NCBI GenBank assembly: GCA_030746555.1
Contig: JASLMK010000091.1
Coordinates: 1 to 56,323 of the forward strand
Source of the DNA: Planctomycetota bacterium
GTDB taxonomy: Bacteria; Planctomycetota; UBA1135; GCA-002686595
Reading direction: 5' to 3'
Length of the DNA stretch: 56,323 bases
Below are positions 17,269 through 27,100 of the stretch, piece by piece. A model generated the notes under the pieces. The model was not told the DNA's origin, did no database searches, and saw nothing but the letters and a program-made list of their open reading frames with translations. The translations under genes were made by a program, and so were the position numbers. Every line of letters begins with the position of its first letter. The first letter of the stretch is position 1.

Positions 17269-19128
17269 TCAGCGGCCGGTCCGTGCGAGCCGGAACTGCA
17301 CGCGGAACACGCTCCCCTCCCCGGGGCGGTCGACGACCTCTGCCGAGCCACCGAGAGCCTCGGCCTGGGTCCGGACCAGGTGCAGCCCCAGGCCCGCCCC
17401 GCGCGAGGTGCGCGTCGCCTCGTTGCCCATGCGCTGAAAAGCCTCGAAGACCCGCTCCCTCTGCTCGGCGGGGATTCCCGGTCCGCGGTCACAGACCTCC
17501 AGGACCACGCGACCGCGGCGCATGCGCGTGCGCACCAGGATCGGCTCGCCCGTGGGGTTCTCGGCCGCGGAGGCGTACTTGCGTGCGTTCTCGACCAGGT
17601 TGCAGACGATCGAGCCGACGGCCTCGGCCGTCAGCATCACCGGCGGCAGGCCGTCATCGAGCCGCACGGCCAGATCCTGCGCCGCTCCCTCGCGTTCGGC
17701 GAGCAAGCCCTCGAGCACCGGCTCCAGGGTGGCGTTGAGGTCCGCCGCCTCGGGCTCGCTCGGCGCGCCGGCCAGCTGCCCCTTCTCCAGCACGCGCTCG
17801 ACCATCGTCTCCAGGCGCTCCGCTTCGGCCACGATCCGGCGGTGGTAGTCCGCCTGGCGCTCGGGGTCGCGGGCCCAGCCGTCGCGGAGCATCTCGCCGT
17901 AGAGCCGGATGGCGGAGACGGGCGTGCGCAGCTCGTGGGTCACGGCGGCGACGAAGTTCTCGGTCTGGTGGGCGTACTCCAAGTCCCGGCGCACCGAGCG
18001 CAACAGGAGCACCAGCCCGGTGACGAGCGACAGGCCGAGCATCGCGGCCACGCCCAGGAAGCGGCGCTCCTGCTCAGCGAAGCGCCGCTCGAGGTCGGTG
18101 GTGTTGACCGCCACGTGCAGCGCGCCAAAGGCACGGTCCTCGTCGGTGTAGGTGTCGAACCCGAGCTCCTTGACGAGGTGGATGCACTCGGTCTCCTCGC
18201 CGGTGGCGGGCGCGGGGAGGTCGGAGCTGGCCGGCAGGAAGCGCTGTGAGCCGTCGAGCACCCGCGTCGCGGCCGCAGAGGGGACCTCCTCGAAGAGCCA
18301 GTCGGGGTCGATGAAGAAGCCCTGCACGAGGTAGGCGCCGTCCCGCAAGGTCGAGAAGCAGTCGGGCATCTCGTCCAGCAGCGGGCTGCCCGTGAGGAGA
18401 ACCCGGCGCGTCGCGATCAGGCGCGGCGTACCGTCAGCCTCGAGGAAGAAGCGCAGGTGGAAGCCGTACTGGTGGATGTCGATCTCGCTGGTCTCGAGGG
18501 TGCGCAGGTGGGCCAGCTCGTCGAGCATGCACTCCACGTCCGTCTCCGCGCTGTGGTTGATGGCAGCCACCGAAAGGGAGAGCCGGGTCTCGCGCGCGCC
18601 GGGGAAGTGCGTGCGGCGCTGGAGGGCAGCGCCGTGCTGATCGTGCAGGACGAGGTCGGCGGCGGTCGCCAGGAGCGCGGGATGGTCCCGCTCCCACTCC
18701 TCTGGGTCGCCCGCTCCGCCGAAGAGCGTCACCGGCGCCAGTGCTCCGTCGGAGAACTCGTAGGAGAACCAGGCCAGGATCCCGGTCGGGGCGGGGTCGT
18801 AGGCCAGGGGAGAGCGCATCAGGGCGAACTCGGTCCCGATCGTCCCCGGCGGGAAGAAGGTCTCCCGGTACTGGTACCAGGGCCGTCGGTCTTCGCCCTC
18901 CACGAGGGGGTGCAGCTCGTCGTGCACGGCTTCGGCGAGGCGCCGGCCGGCGTCGTAGACCTCCCAAGGGACGTCCGCCAACCGTTCACGGTGGTCGGTG
19001 GTCAGCTGGCGCCAGTGCAGCGCGCCCAGGGCCGCCGTGGGGAGCACGAGCAGCAGGCCGTAGAGGGCCAGCGCCGTGCGCCTGCGTCGCAAGCGTGCCA
19101 GCCCGATTCCGTCACCGGCCTTCGGCAT
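17269..19128 (-). CDS. Sensor histidine kinase
   Basis: This 619-aa membrane sensor has a first transmembrane helix near residues 20-40 and a large (~300-aa) periplasmic sensor region of no recognised family. A second helix lies near residues 345-370 (FLGVAAMLGLSLVTGLVLLL). The cytoplasmic core follows: the H-box VTHELRTPVSAIRLYGEM with phospho-acceptor His398, the N-box LVENARKYA, the G1 box DRGPGIP and the G2 box GAGLGLHLV. All catalytic motifs are intact. It lies 33 bp downstream of its response regulator on the same strand, forming a two-component pair. The signal sensed is unknown. Confidence 0.93.
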   Translation of the reverse strand: MPKAGDGIGLARLRRRRTALALYGLLLVLPTAALGALHWRQLTTDHRERLADVPWEVYDAGRRLAEAVHDELHPLVEGEDRRPWYQYRETFFPPGTIGTEFALMRSPLAYDPAPTGILAWFSYEFSDGALAPVTLFGGAGDPEEWERDHPALLATAADLVLHDQHGAALQRRTHFPGARETRLSLSVAAINHSAETDVECMLDELAHLRTLETSEIDIHQYGFHLRFFLEADGTPRLIATRRVLLTGSPLLDEMPDCFSTLRDGAYLVQGFFIDPDWLFEEVPSAAATRVLDGSQRFLPASSDLPAPATGEETECIHLVKELGFDTYTDEDRAFGALHVAVNTTDLERRFAEQERRFLGVAAMLGLSLVTGLVLLLRSVRRDLEYAHQTENFVAAVTHELRTPVSAIRLYGEMLRDGWARDPERQADYHRRIVAEAERLETMVERVLEKGQLAGAPSEPEAADLNATLEPVLEGLLAEREGAAQDLAVRLDDGLPPVMLTAEAVGSIVCNLVENARKYASAAENPTGEPILVRTRMRRGRVVLEVCDRGPGIPAEQRERVFEAFQRMGNEATRTSRGAGLGLHLVRTQAEALGGSAEVVDRPGEGSVFRVQFRLARTGR

Positions 19129-19161
19129 CTTCTCCGCTCGAGGCCCGGTGACGGATCCGCC

Positions 19162-19887
19162 CTAGCTGTACCAACGGTAACCCTTGCCCCGGACCGTCTG
19201 GATCAGGGACGGGCTGGAGGGGTTGGGCTCGACCTTGCGGCGCAGACCGACGATGTGGATGTCCACCGTGCGGGTTTCCACCTTCCCGTTGCTGTAGTGC
19301 CAGACATCGACCAGGAGGTCGTCGCGCGTCACCACCCGGTGGGCGTTCTGGATCAGGTAGCGCAGGATGTCGCCCTCGCGCGGCGTGAGCTGCAGCACTC
19401 CTTCGTCGCGATGGACCTCGAGGCGCTCGAGATCCACCGAGATGTCGCCGGGCAGCTCCAGTCGGGGCGGCGGAGACGTGTCGATCTCGCGCCGGCGGAA
19501 CTGGGCGGCGACGCGCGCCACCAGCTCGCGCGGAGCGAACGGCTTGCACATGTAGTCGTCGGCGCCCATCTCGAGGCCGTGCACCACGTCCGACTCGTTG
19601 GCCCTCGCGGTCAGGATCAAGACGCGCAGGTCGCGCTGCTCGGTCCGTACCCGCTCCAGGATCTCCAGACCGCTGATGCCAGGGAGCATCAGGTCGAGGA
19701 CCATCAAGTTGTGGTTCCCCGAGCGCGCGGCCTCCAGCCCCGAGGGACCGTCGAGGGCCACCTCGACCGCGAACCCGGCGTGTTCGAGGGCGTCGCGGAT
19801 GCCCAGGGCCAGGTTCTCCTCGTCCTCGACGACGAGGATGCGCTCGCTGCGGGGCGCGCTTGCGTTGTCGTTCTGGGGGGCTTGCAT
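19162..19887 (-). CDS. OmpR/PhoB-family response regulator
   Basis: This 241-aa regulator has a receiver domain with the acidic pocket VVEDEEN and phospho-acceptor Asp65 in VLDLMLPGISG, plus the conserved Lys in YMCKPF. It also has a C-terminal winged-helix DNA-binding domain (LTPREGDILRYLIQN and the terminal VRGKGYRWYS). It is the first gene of a two-gene unit with the histidine kinase at 17269. Targets cannot be deduced. A possible TATCTA -10 (complement of 19938-19943) lies upstream in the 120-bp gap after the O-antigen ligase gene. Confidence 0.93.
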   Translation of the reverse strand: MQAPQNDNASAPRSERILVVEDEENLALGIRDALEHAGFAVEVALDGPSGLEAARSGNHNLMVLDLMLPGISGLEILERVRTEQRDLRVLILTARANESDVVHGLEMGADDYMCKPFAPRELVARVAAQFRRREIDTSPPPRLELPGDISVDLERLEVHRDEGVLQLTPREGDILRYLIQNAHRVVTRDDLLVDVWHYSNGKVETRTVDIHIVGLRRKVEPNPSSPSLIQTVRGKGYRWYS

Positions 19888-20007
19888 GGGGCTGGTCGGG
19901 GATCGTGGGACGGGTGCGGTCCCGCTCGGGGCCTCTCTAGATACGGGCGTTCGGCGCCGAGTTTCGGTACCGGATCGGGAAAACCGCCAGCAGGGCCCCA
20001 GACGGGG

Positions 20008-22152
20008 CTACATCCCGGCCAGGGCTTCGGCCACCCACGTGGGGAGCCGGTCCGAGAGCCGGAGGGGGTCGCGGATGCCGGCCACCGCCTCCCGCGCCTC
20101 TGCGGGCATGCGCGCGTGCCACAGGGCCGCCCCGAGTTCCAGGCGCACGGGCTCGGGGCCGCCGGGGACGTAGCGGCGCGTGATGCGCAGCACCTGGCGC
20201 AGGGAGCGGTAGGCGTCGTCCCAGCGCCGGTCTGCCGCGTGTTCGCGCGCCCACAGCCGGTGGGCCCGGCTCTCGAGGGCGTCGGCGACCACGGCGGCGT
20301 CCTTGGTGCGGTACTCGCGGGACAGGGCCCAGGCCGTTTCGCCGGTCAAGTCGCCGAAGCGCTCGTGGGCCAGGGCGAGGGTCGCCAGGCCCTCGTCCTC
20401 GCGCCCCGACAGGAGCAGCTCGGCGCCCCGCTCTGAGAGCCACACCCCGTCCGCGTGCCCCGCGGCCCGGGCTGCCTCGAGGGCCGCGAGGCCGCGCTCG
20501 AGGTCCCCGGTCGAGAGCTCGAGCCAGGCGCGATTCCGCAGGGCGCCGGGGTGGCCGGGGTCCACGACGAGGGTGGCGGCGAACCGCTCGCGTGCCTGTT
20601 CGACATCGCCACGCCGGGCGTGGTGCACCCCCGACTGCAGGAGAGGCTCGACGCGGTGGGGGCGCAGGGCGAGGACCTCGTCCCAGGCGTCGAGGATCGC
20701 GTCCCCCTCGGCGCCGGTCTGTTCCAACAGTCTCGCGCGCAGGGAGAGGGCGACGGCGGAATCGGGCCGGGCGCTGAGGGCCCGCTCCAGGGCGGACTCC
20801 ACCGCCGCGGCGGTCGGTGCGGGAGGAGGCGCGATCGAAGCCAGGGCCAGGCCGTGGCGCACGAGGCCCAGGGCGGGCCGGCAGGCCAGGAGCAACAAGA
20901 GCAGGCCGCCGATGCGCAGGGGCGCGCGCGAACCCGCTCCCGGTGGGCGCGGCGGGCGGGCGAGCAGGGCGCCCACCAGGGAGAAGCCCAGGACCGAGGC
21001 CACCGGGTTGTAGAACAGGGTCGCGTTGAACAGGCCGGCGACGAGGACGCCGGCGCCACCCAGGGCCAGGGCGCGGTCGGGCTCGTCGCCGCTGCGCAGG
21101 GAGCGGACGGTCGCGGCGGCGACCGCGCAGGCCAGGACCAGCCAGACGGCGGCGGCGGGAAGGCCCAGCTCGGCGGCGAGGAGCAGGAGGTCGCTGTGGG
21201 GGTGCTCGACCTCGCGCTCCTGCTCCTGGCGGCGGCCGTGGGAGGAGAGCTCGATCTCCAGGGGGTCGCGGTGGAGGGGGAAGCGCACGGCGAACTGTCC
21301 CGGCCCCGCGCCCAAGAGGGGGCGCTCGAGGCTCATCGCGGCCGTCCGCTTCCAGATGCGCGCCCGCACCTCGACACCGCCGGTGTCGCCGGGGACCTGC
21401 GTAGCCGGTGTCGCGTCCGCCGCCGCGCGTTGCTCGGCGAGGCCGCCGGCGACCTGGAAGGCGGTGGCGGCGAGGCACAGGGTGGCGGCCAGCCCCAGGC
21501 CCGGGGCGTGGCGGCGCCGTCCGCGCAGGGCGAGCAGGCTCGCACCGACGAGCACGATGCTCCCGGTGACCAGGGCCGCGGTGACCGGAGTACGCACGGC
21601 GTGCGTCCACCACAGCAAGGCCGCCAGTCCGCCCGCCCAGCGCCACACGCCGCGGCCGGTGCAGGCCAGGGCCACGCCGCACAGGGCGCCGGGGAGGAGT
21701 GCGCCGGAGAGCTCGCCGGTGTTCTGCGCGAAGCCGCCGGCGGTGGAGGGCAGACCGGCGAGGTCGGTGGCGGCGGCGACCAGGGCGACCGCCACGCAGC
21801 CCCGCACGAGGGCTAGCCGCCCGCTCTCGTCGAGGGCCGCGGCGGCCAGGGCGGCCAGGGCGGCGCAGGTAGACAGGATCAGGGCGCGGTCGCGCTCGAA
21901 TCCGTCGCCGCTGGCGGCTGTGAGGCCGGAGACCAGGGCCAGGGCGAGCAGGACCGCCACGAGGGCCGAGGCCGAGCGGTTCCAGGCGGGAGGCCGTGCG
22001 ACGAGCGCCAGGGCCATCGGCGCCAGGCCCAGGCAGACCCATCCGCCCAGGGCGGCCTCGCCGGCGGCGGGGTCGGCCGCACCCGCCGCGCCTGCGACGA
22101 CCGCCGCCAGCGCGGGCAGCAGCAGCAGGCCGGCGAGCTGGGTGCTCTTCAC
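20008..22152 (-). CDS. O-antigen ligase / polymerase family membrane protein with C-terminal TPRs
   Basis: This 714-aa protein has about ten or more hydrophobic helices in its first ~450 residues. The Wzy_C (O-antigen ligase) core motif is seen at RPLLGAGPGQF with a downstream EHPHSDLLLLAAELG stretch, the periplasmic-loop signature of this family. The last ~260 residues are Ala/Leu-rich helical repeats resembling TPRs (for example GALRNRAWLELSTGDLERG). It may polymerise or ligate surface polysaccharide at the periplasmic face. The GTG at 22152 follows GGAGGAG with a 7-nt spacer, 19 bp after ftsY. Other possibilities are a Wzy polymerase or a protein glycosylase of the PglL type. Confidence 0.8.
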   Translation of the reverse strand: MKSTQLAGLLLLPALAAVVAGAAGAADPAAGEAALGGWVCLGLAPMALALVARPPAWNRSASALVAVLLALALVSGLTAASGDGFERDRALILSTCAALAALAAAALDESGRLALVRGCVAVALVAAATDLAGLPSTAGGFAQNTGELSGALLPGALCGVALACTGRGVWRWAGGLAALLWWTHAVRTPVTAALVTGSIVLVGASLLALRGRRRHAPGLGLAATLCLAATAFQVAGGLAEQRAAADATPATQVPGDTGGVEVRARIWKRTAAMSLERPLLGAGPGQFAVRFPLHRDPLEIELSSHGRRQEQEREVEHPHSDLLLLAAELGLPAAAVWLVLACAVAAATVRSLRSGDEPDRALALGGAGVLVAGLFNATLFYNPVASVLGFSLVGALLARPPRPPGAGSRAPLRIGGLLLLLLACRPALGLVRHGLALASIAPPPAPTAAAVESALERALSARPDSAVALSLRARLLEQTGAEGDAILDAWDEVLALRPHRVEPLLQSGVHHARRGDVEQARERFAATLVVDPGHPGALRNRAWLELSTGDLERGLAALEAARAAGHADGVWLSERGAELLLSGREDEGLATLALAHERFGDLTGETAWALSREYRTKDAAVVADALESRAHRLWAREHAADRRWDDAYRSLRQVLRITRRYVPGGPEPVRLELGAALWHARMPAEAREAVAGIRDPLRLSDRLPTWVAEALAGM

Positions 22153-22171
22153 GGGCGCTCCTCCCCGAGGG

Positions 22172-23092
22172 TCAGTCTCCGCCTCCCAGGATCGCCTCGA
22201 CGTAGCTCCGTGGCTCGAAGACCTCTAGCTCGCCGAGGGTCTCGCCGGTCCCGATGTAGCGCACCGGCAGGCCCAGGGCCTCCTTGATCCCGAAGACGGC
22301 GCCGCCGCGCGCGGTCCCGTCGAGCTTGGCGACCACGAGGCCGGTGACCTCCACCGCCGAGGTGAACTCGCGCGCCTGGAGCACGGCGTTCTGGCCGTTG
22401 GTGCCGTCGAGCACCAACCAGGTCTCGTGGGGCGCGCCCGGGATGCGCTTGGCGATCACGCGCCGCACCTTCTCGAGCTCGCTCATCAGGTTCTTCTGGG
22501 TGTGCAGGCGACCGGCCGTGTCGATCAGCACGACGTCGATCCCCAGGGCCTCCGCGGACTCGCAGGAGTCGAAGGCGATCGCGGCCGGGTCGTAGCCATC
22601 GCGCTCGGGGCGCACGATGGGGGCGTCGTTGCGCTCCGCCCAGACCTCGAGCTGGCGCGCCGCCGCCGCGCGGAACGTGTCCGCCGCTCCCAGCAGCACG
22701 CTCTTGCCCTGAGCCTGGAAGCGGTGGGCGAGCTTGGCGATGGTCGTCGTCTTCCCCGAGCCGTTGACCCCAACGACGAGGATCACGGTCGGTTCGTGGG
22801 AGAGGTCGACCTCCTCGACGGGTTGGGCGAGGCGCTCGAGGAGCAGGGCGCGCAGGGCGTCCCGCACGCCCTCCTCGTCCCGCAGCTCTCCCCGCCGATG
22901 GAGGCGTGTGAGCTCGTCGCAGAGCGTGCCGGCGACCGGACCGAGGTCGGAGGAGTAGAGGAGGTCCTCGAGCTGGGCGAGCAGGTCGGCATCGATCTCG
23001 CGCCCTCCCCGGAACAGACCGGAGATGCCGTCGGAGATCGCGGACCGCGTGCGTCCCAGGCGACCCTTGAGGCGACCGATTAGCCCCATCAC
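22172..23092 (-). CDS. ftsY: Signal recognition particle receptor FtsY
   Basis: FtsY is the membrane-associated SRP receptor GTPase that docks ribosome-SRP complexes for co-translational membrane insertion. The ~306-aa product lacks the long acidic A-domain of enterobacteria and has the N domain plus the SRP GTPase. The P-loop is VNGSGKTTTIAKLA, the insertion-box region is GAADTFRAAAARQLEVW, and the later motifs are DTAGRLHTQKNLM, AKLDGTARGG and IGTGE. Start is either GTG 23092 or ATG 23089. The ribH-nusB-ftsY order with overlaps indicates one operon. Confidence 0.96.
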   Translation of the reverse strand: MMGLIGRLKGRLGRTRSAISDGISGLFRGGREIDADLLAQLEDLLYSSDLGPVAGTLCDELTRLHRRGELRDEEGVRDALRALLLERLAQPVEEVDLSHEPTVILVVGVNGSGKTTTIAKLAHRFQAQGKSVLLGAADTFRAAAARQLEVWAERNDAPIVRPERDGYDPAAIAFDSCESAEALGIDVVLIDTAGRLHTQKNLMSELEKVRRVIAKRIPGAPHETWLVLDGTNGQNAVLQAREFTSAVEVTGLVVAKLDGTARGGAVFGIKEALGLPVRYIGTGETLGELEVFEPRSYVEAILGGGD

Positions 23093-23536
23093 TCAGTCTT
23101 CGTCTGGGACGGTTCCCTCGCTGCGCGCGCCGGCCGCGAGCGCCTCGTTCATGATCTTGTCGAGGATCCCGTTGATGAACGCGCCCGAGTTCTGGGTCGA
23201 GAAACGCTTGCCCATCTCGATCGCCTCGTTGATGGCCACCTTGGGCGGGATGTCGGGGCAATGCAGGAGCTCGTGCACACCCAGGCGCAGGATGTTGCGG
23301 TCGAGTACGGCCATGCGCGAGATGTTCCAGTTCTGCGCGACGGCCTGGATGCGCTCATCGATGGCCTGCGCGTTCTCACGCACGCCCTCGACGAGCCGGC
23401 GGGCGAAGCCGCGCGTGTCCTTGTCGCGCTCCTCCTCCCGCAGGAAGGCCTCCGCCTCGTCGAGCTCGGCTCCGACCAGGTCGACCTGGTAGAGGAACTG
23501 GAGCGCCAGCTCCCTGGCCCGGGTGCGCTTCTTCAC
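23093..23536 (-). CDS. nusB: Transcription antitermination factor NusB
   Basis: NusB (147 aa) binds boxA RNA with S10 to support processive transcription of rRNA operons. The all-helical family signature is visible: RTRARELALQFLYQVD at the N-terminus, WNISRMAVLDRNILRLGVHELL in the middle and KVAINEAIEMGKRF-STQNSGAFINGILDKI at the end. The GTG at 23536 overlaps the ribH stop (GTGA), and the stop directly abuts the ftsY start. Length is normal. Confidence 0.95.
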   Translation of the reverse strand: MKKRTRARELALQFLYQVDLVGAELDEAEAFLREEERDKDTRGFARRLVEGVRENAQAIDERIQAVAQNWNISRMAVLDRNILRLGVHELLHCPDIPPKVAINEAIEMGKRFSTQNSGAFINGILDKIMNEALAAGARSEGTVPDED

Positions 23537-24087
23537 GGCCGCACCCCCTCCGTCGTCGATACGCGGAAACCGCAGGTGCCCGAGGGGGGCTCGGTCGCCT
23601 CGATCCCCTCCAGGGCGGCGAGGGTCTCGAGCGCGGCCCGTGCGAGGGCGCGGCCCTTGTCCTGGCTCCCACCCTCGGCCGGCGGGAGCGCGCGGGCACG
23701 GGCCTGCTCCAGACTCTCGCAGGTCAGGACGCCGAGCAGCACAGGCTTGTCGCACTCCAGCATGACCTGGCGCAGGCCCGCCGCCGCGCCGTCGGCCACG
23801 ACTTCGTCGTGCCGCGTCTCGCCCTTGAGCACCAGGCCGATCGCGATCACCGCGTCCACGTTCTCCTGGCGGGCGAAGCGCCGTGCGGCCAGGGGCAGCT
23901 CGAAGGCGCCCGGCACGGTGCAGACCGGCATCGCATCGGCGGCGACGCCAGCGGCGTCGAGCTCGGCACGGGCGGAGTCGAGCATCGCGCCGGTCAGCTC
24001 ACCATGGAAGCTGGACACGCAGAACGCGATCCGGCGGCCGTTGCCGTCGGGGAACTCTGCGGACGGAGGCTGGGTGTCCTGGACCAT
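23533..24087 (-). CDS. ribH: 6,7-dimethyl-8-ribityllumazine synthase
   Basis: RibH condenses 5-amino-6-ribitylamino-uracil with dihydroxybutanone phosphate, the penultimate riboflavin step, and usually forms a 60-mer or pentamer. The 184-aa protein shows the family blocks RIAFCVSSFHGELT, VPGAFELPLAARRFA, VDAVIAIGLVLKGETRHDE and VLLGVLTCESLEQA. It is slightly longer than usual at both ends. It heads a ribH-nusB-ftsY operon, an arrangement I associate with planctomycetes. The upstream gap to the RND permease is 80 bp and contains a weak TAAGCT -10-like site. Confidence 0.94.
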   Translation of the reverse strand: MVQDTQPPSAEFPDGNGRRIAFCVSSFHGELTGAMLDSARAELDAAGVAADAMPVCTVPGAFELPLAARRFARQENVDAVIAIGLVLKGETRHDEVVADGAAAGLRQVMLECDKPVLLGVLTCESLEQARARALPPAEGGSQDKGRALARAALETLAALEGIEATEPPSGTCGFRVSTTEGVRP

Positions 24088-24167
24088 GGGCTGAGAAGGA
24101 TCGGAGCGGCGCTCTGGGCACCTCAGCTTAGCCCGTGGGCGTCGCCCCTCCAACCCACATGGCACCC

Positions 24168-27100
24168 TCAGACCTCTTCCGCCCCCGCGGAGGCGGGGAG
24201 GAGGCCGGCGAGTCGGGCCACCGCACGGCGGCCACGCTCTGCGAGGACGAGCCCGAGGTCGTCGAGCAGGGTGAACGCCAGAGGCACGACCCAGAGGGTG
24301 AAGAAGGTACTGATCGCGAGGCCGCCGGCGACGCAGGTCGCCAGGGCGCGGTAGTCGACGCCCTCTGCGGGAGGCTCGGCCAGGGCCATCGGCAACAGGC
24401 CGAAGATCGTCGTCATGGCGGTCATCACGATCGGTCGCACGCGCGTCCGGCTGCCCTCGAGGACCGCCAGCCTGCGCTCCATCCCGCCCTCGCGCAGGCG
24501 GTGGATGCGGTCGATCAGGACGATGCCGTTGTTGACGACGACGCCCACCAGGATGATCAGCCCGATGAAGCCGACCGAGTCCATCGGCGTGCGCGTCAGG
24601 TACAGGGTCCACAAGGCGCCGGTGGCGGCGAATGGGATCGTGAACAGGACGGAGAAGGGGCGCAGGAGCGACTCGAACAGGATCGACATCAGAAGGAACA
24701 CCAGGACCACCGAGAGGGCCAGCGCGCGCTGCATCTGGCCCAGCTCGGTCGTCGTGCGCGAGCGGACCGAGTCGTCGCGGGCGATCTCGAAGCCGCGCGG
24801 CAGGTCCAGGCGGCGCAGGGCCGCCAGCCCCGCCGCGCTGACCTCCGCCTGCCGGGTCGGGTCGGAGACCCGTCCCTGGATCGCGAACGAGGCCTTGCCG
24901 TTGCGGCGGAAGATGCTCCGCGCGCCCGGCTGGAAGCGCAGGCTGGCGAAGGACGCCAGGGGGACGGCGCCGCTCAGGGTCTGGATGTCGAGGTCGCGCA
25001 GGGTGTCGAGCCCGGCGACCTCCTCCTCGTCGTACTCGATGTAGAACGGCAGCTCGCGCCCTGGCTCCTGGAAGAAGGGCAGGGCGGCGCCGCGCAGGGC
25101 CCAGGAGATGTTCATCAGGGCGAGCTCGGCGCTCACCCCCAAGCGCCAGGCCTGCTCGGAGTCCAGGTCCACGCGCACCTGCTCGGGCGCGCTGCCCAGG
25201 GGCGAGGTCACGTCCTCGAGCCCGTCGACCTCCTCGAGGAGCGCGAGTGCCTCGCGGCCGAGGCGGGCGAGCTCGTCCGCGTCCGGCCCCTCCAGGGCGA
25301 AGGTCACCACCGAGCGGTTGCGCGTGTCGATGGACTGGGCCTCGGAGTAACGCACCCGGTGGCCGGGGAGCCGAGGCCAGATCTGCTTGAGACGTTTCCG
25401 GACGAGGTCGATGTGCTCGGGGGGCTGGGGCTCGTCCCAGTAGATCGTGAGCGTGCCCCCGCTGCGGTCGAAGCTGGTCGAGGCGTGGTCGTGCCCGAGC
25501 TCCTCGGCGTGCTCGGCGAGCCGACTCTCATACAGCGCGATCTCCTCGCTGGCCTCGGCCAGGGTGAAGTTGTCCTCGAGCTCGATGCGTGCCGTGAGCC
25601 GGCTGCGCGTCTCCTCCGCCCCGAAGGCGGTGAAGGTGATCGCTCCCTGGGGCACGGCGGCGGAGAGGACCGCGGAACCGGCCAGGAGGGACGCGAACAG
25701 GCGGTGGCGCAGGGTCCAATCCAACAGGCGCGCGTTGGCTTCCACCAGGGCGTCGACCACCGACGTTCCCGGCTCGCCGCGGATCTCGAAGGACAGCGGC
25801 GCCGCCGCCGGGCGCGAGCGCCAGCGGGGGAGGCCGAACAGGCACAGGGCGGCCCCGAGCAAGCCGACCGGCACGGCCAGCGCCAGGGCCAGGGTCCGCG
25901 GTTCGAGGATCGCGGCGGGGGGAGCCAGCCCGACCGCACGCAGGGCGGCAAGGGCATCGTCGCCGGGTGCGAGGACCCGCCAGGCGACGAGGGATGCAAG
26001 GGCCAGGGCCAGGAGCGCGCGCTGGGGCGTCAGGAGGCGCAGCAGGGTGCGCTCGAGGGCGTGCACGCCTCGCAGGCACACGCCGCCGGTGCGGGTGACG
26101 GCGCGGCAGGCCCCGAGGACGGCGCGTGCGGGGAGTGCGGCGAGCGGCGCCAGGCCTCGCGCGACGGTCTGGGTCGCGAGCCTGCGCGGGCCGACGATGC
26201 GCGCCGCGGCCACGGGCAGGAAGATCAGGGCGACGAGCAGGCTGAACGAGAGGGACAGGCACAGGGGAATGCCGACGGCCCCGAACATCATGCGCGCCAT
26301 CGGGTCGCCGGTCATGAAGATCATCGGCAGGAAGACGACCACGCTCGTCATCGTCGCCAGGGTGACCGCCAGGCCCACCTCGCCGACGCCGCCGGCGGCC
26401 GCCTCGCGCGGCGATCTTCCCTCCCGGTGGAGGCGCGCGATGTTCTCGATCACGACCACCGAGTTGTCGACCAGCATCCCGATCCCCAGGGTGAGGCCGG
26501 TCATCGTCAGGATGTTGAAGGTCCCGCCGCCGAAGTAGACCCAGGCCACGGCCAACAGGGACGAGACCGGGATCGAGAGCGCCACGCACAGGGTCACGCG
26601 CACGCGACGCAGGAAGGAGAGCAGCACCAAGGCCGCCAGGGCTCCGCCCCACAGGGCCGTGCTGCGCAGTTGGCCGAGCGAGGCCTCGATGAAGTCCCCC
26701 TGGCTGAACAGCACGAGGAACTCCATGCGGCCGGCCAGCTCCTCGGTGGCCTCCAACTCCTCGAAGGCGGCCTGCACGGCCCGGGCCGTCTCGACCACGT
26801 TGGCCGAGCTCTCCTGTCCGACCTGCCCGAAGTAGGCCCGGTCCCCGTCGATCCGGGAGAGGTTGTCCACGACCGCCTTGACTCGCTCCACGCGAGCCAC
26901 GTCGGCGAGCACCAGCCCGCCCCCGACCGGGTAGCGTTCGATCTCCTCGACGGACGTGAAGCGCATGTCGGAGCGCACGAGCACGCGCCGGCGCCCGTCG
27001 TACACCTCGCCGAGGGGCTCGGTGAAGTTGTCCCTGCTCAAGCGCCCGACGAGGGCGCCGAGGTCGAGGCGCGCCGCCTTGACCTTCTCCTCGTCGAGCA

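Noticed and set aside
17024..17437. Small plus-strand gene in the convergent gap
   Set aside because: It runs into the 3' end of the histidine kinase on the opposite strand, is Arg/Pro/Ser-rich, and has no ribosome site or family match.
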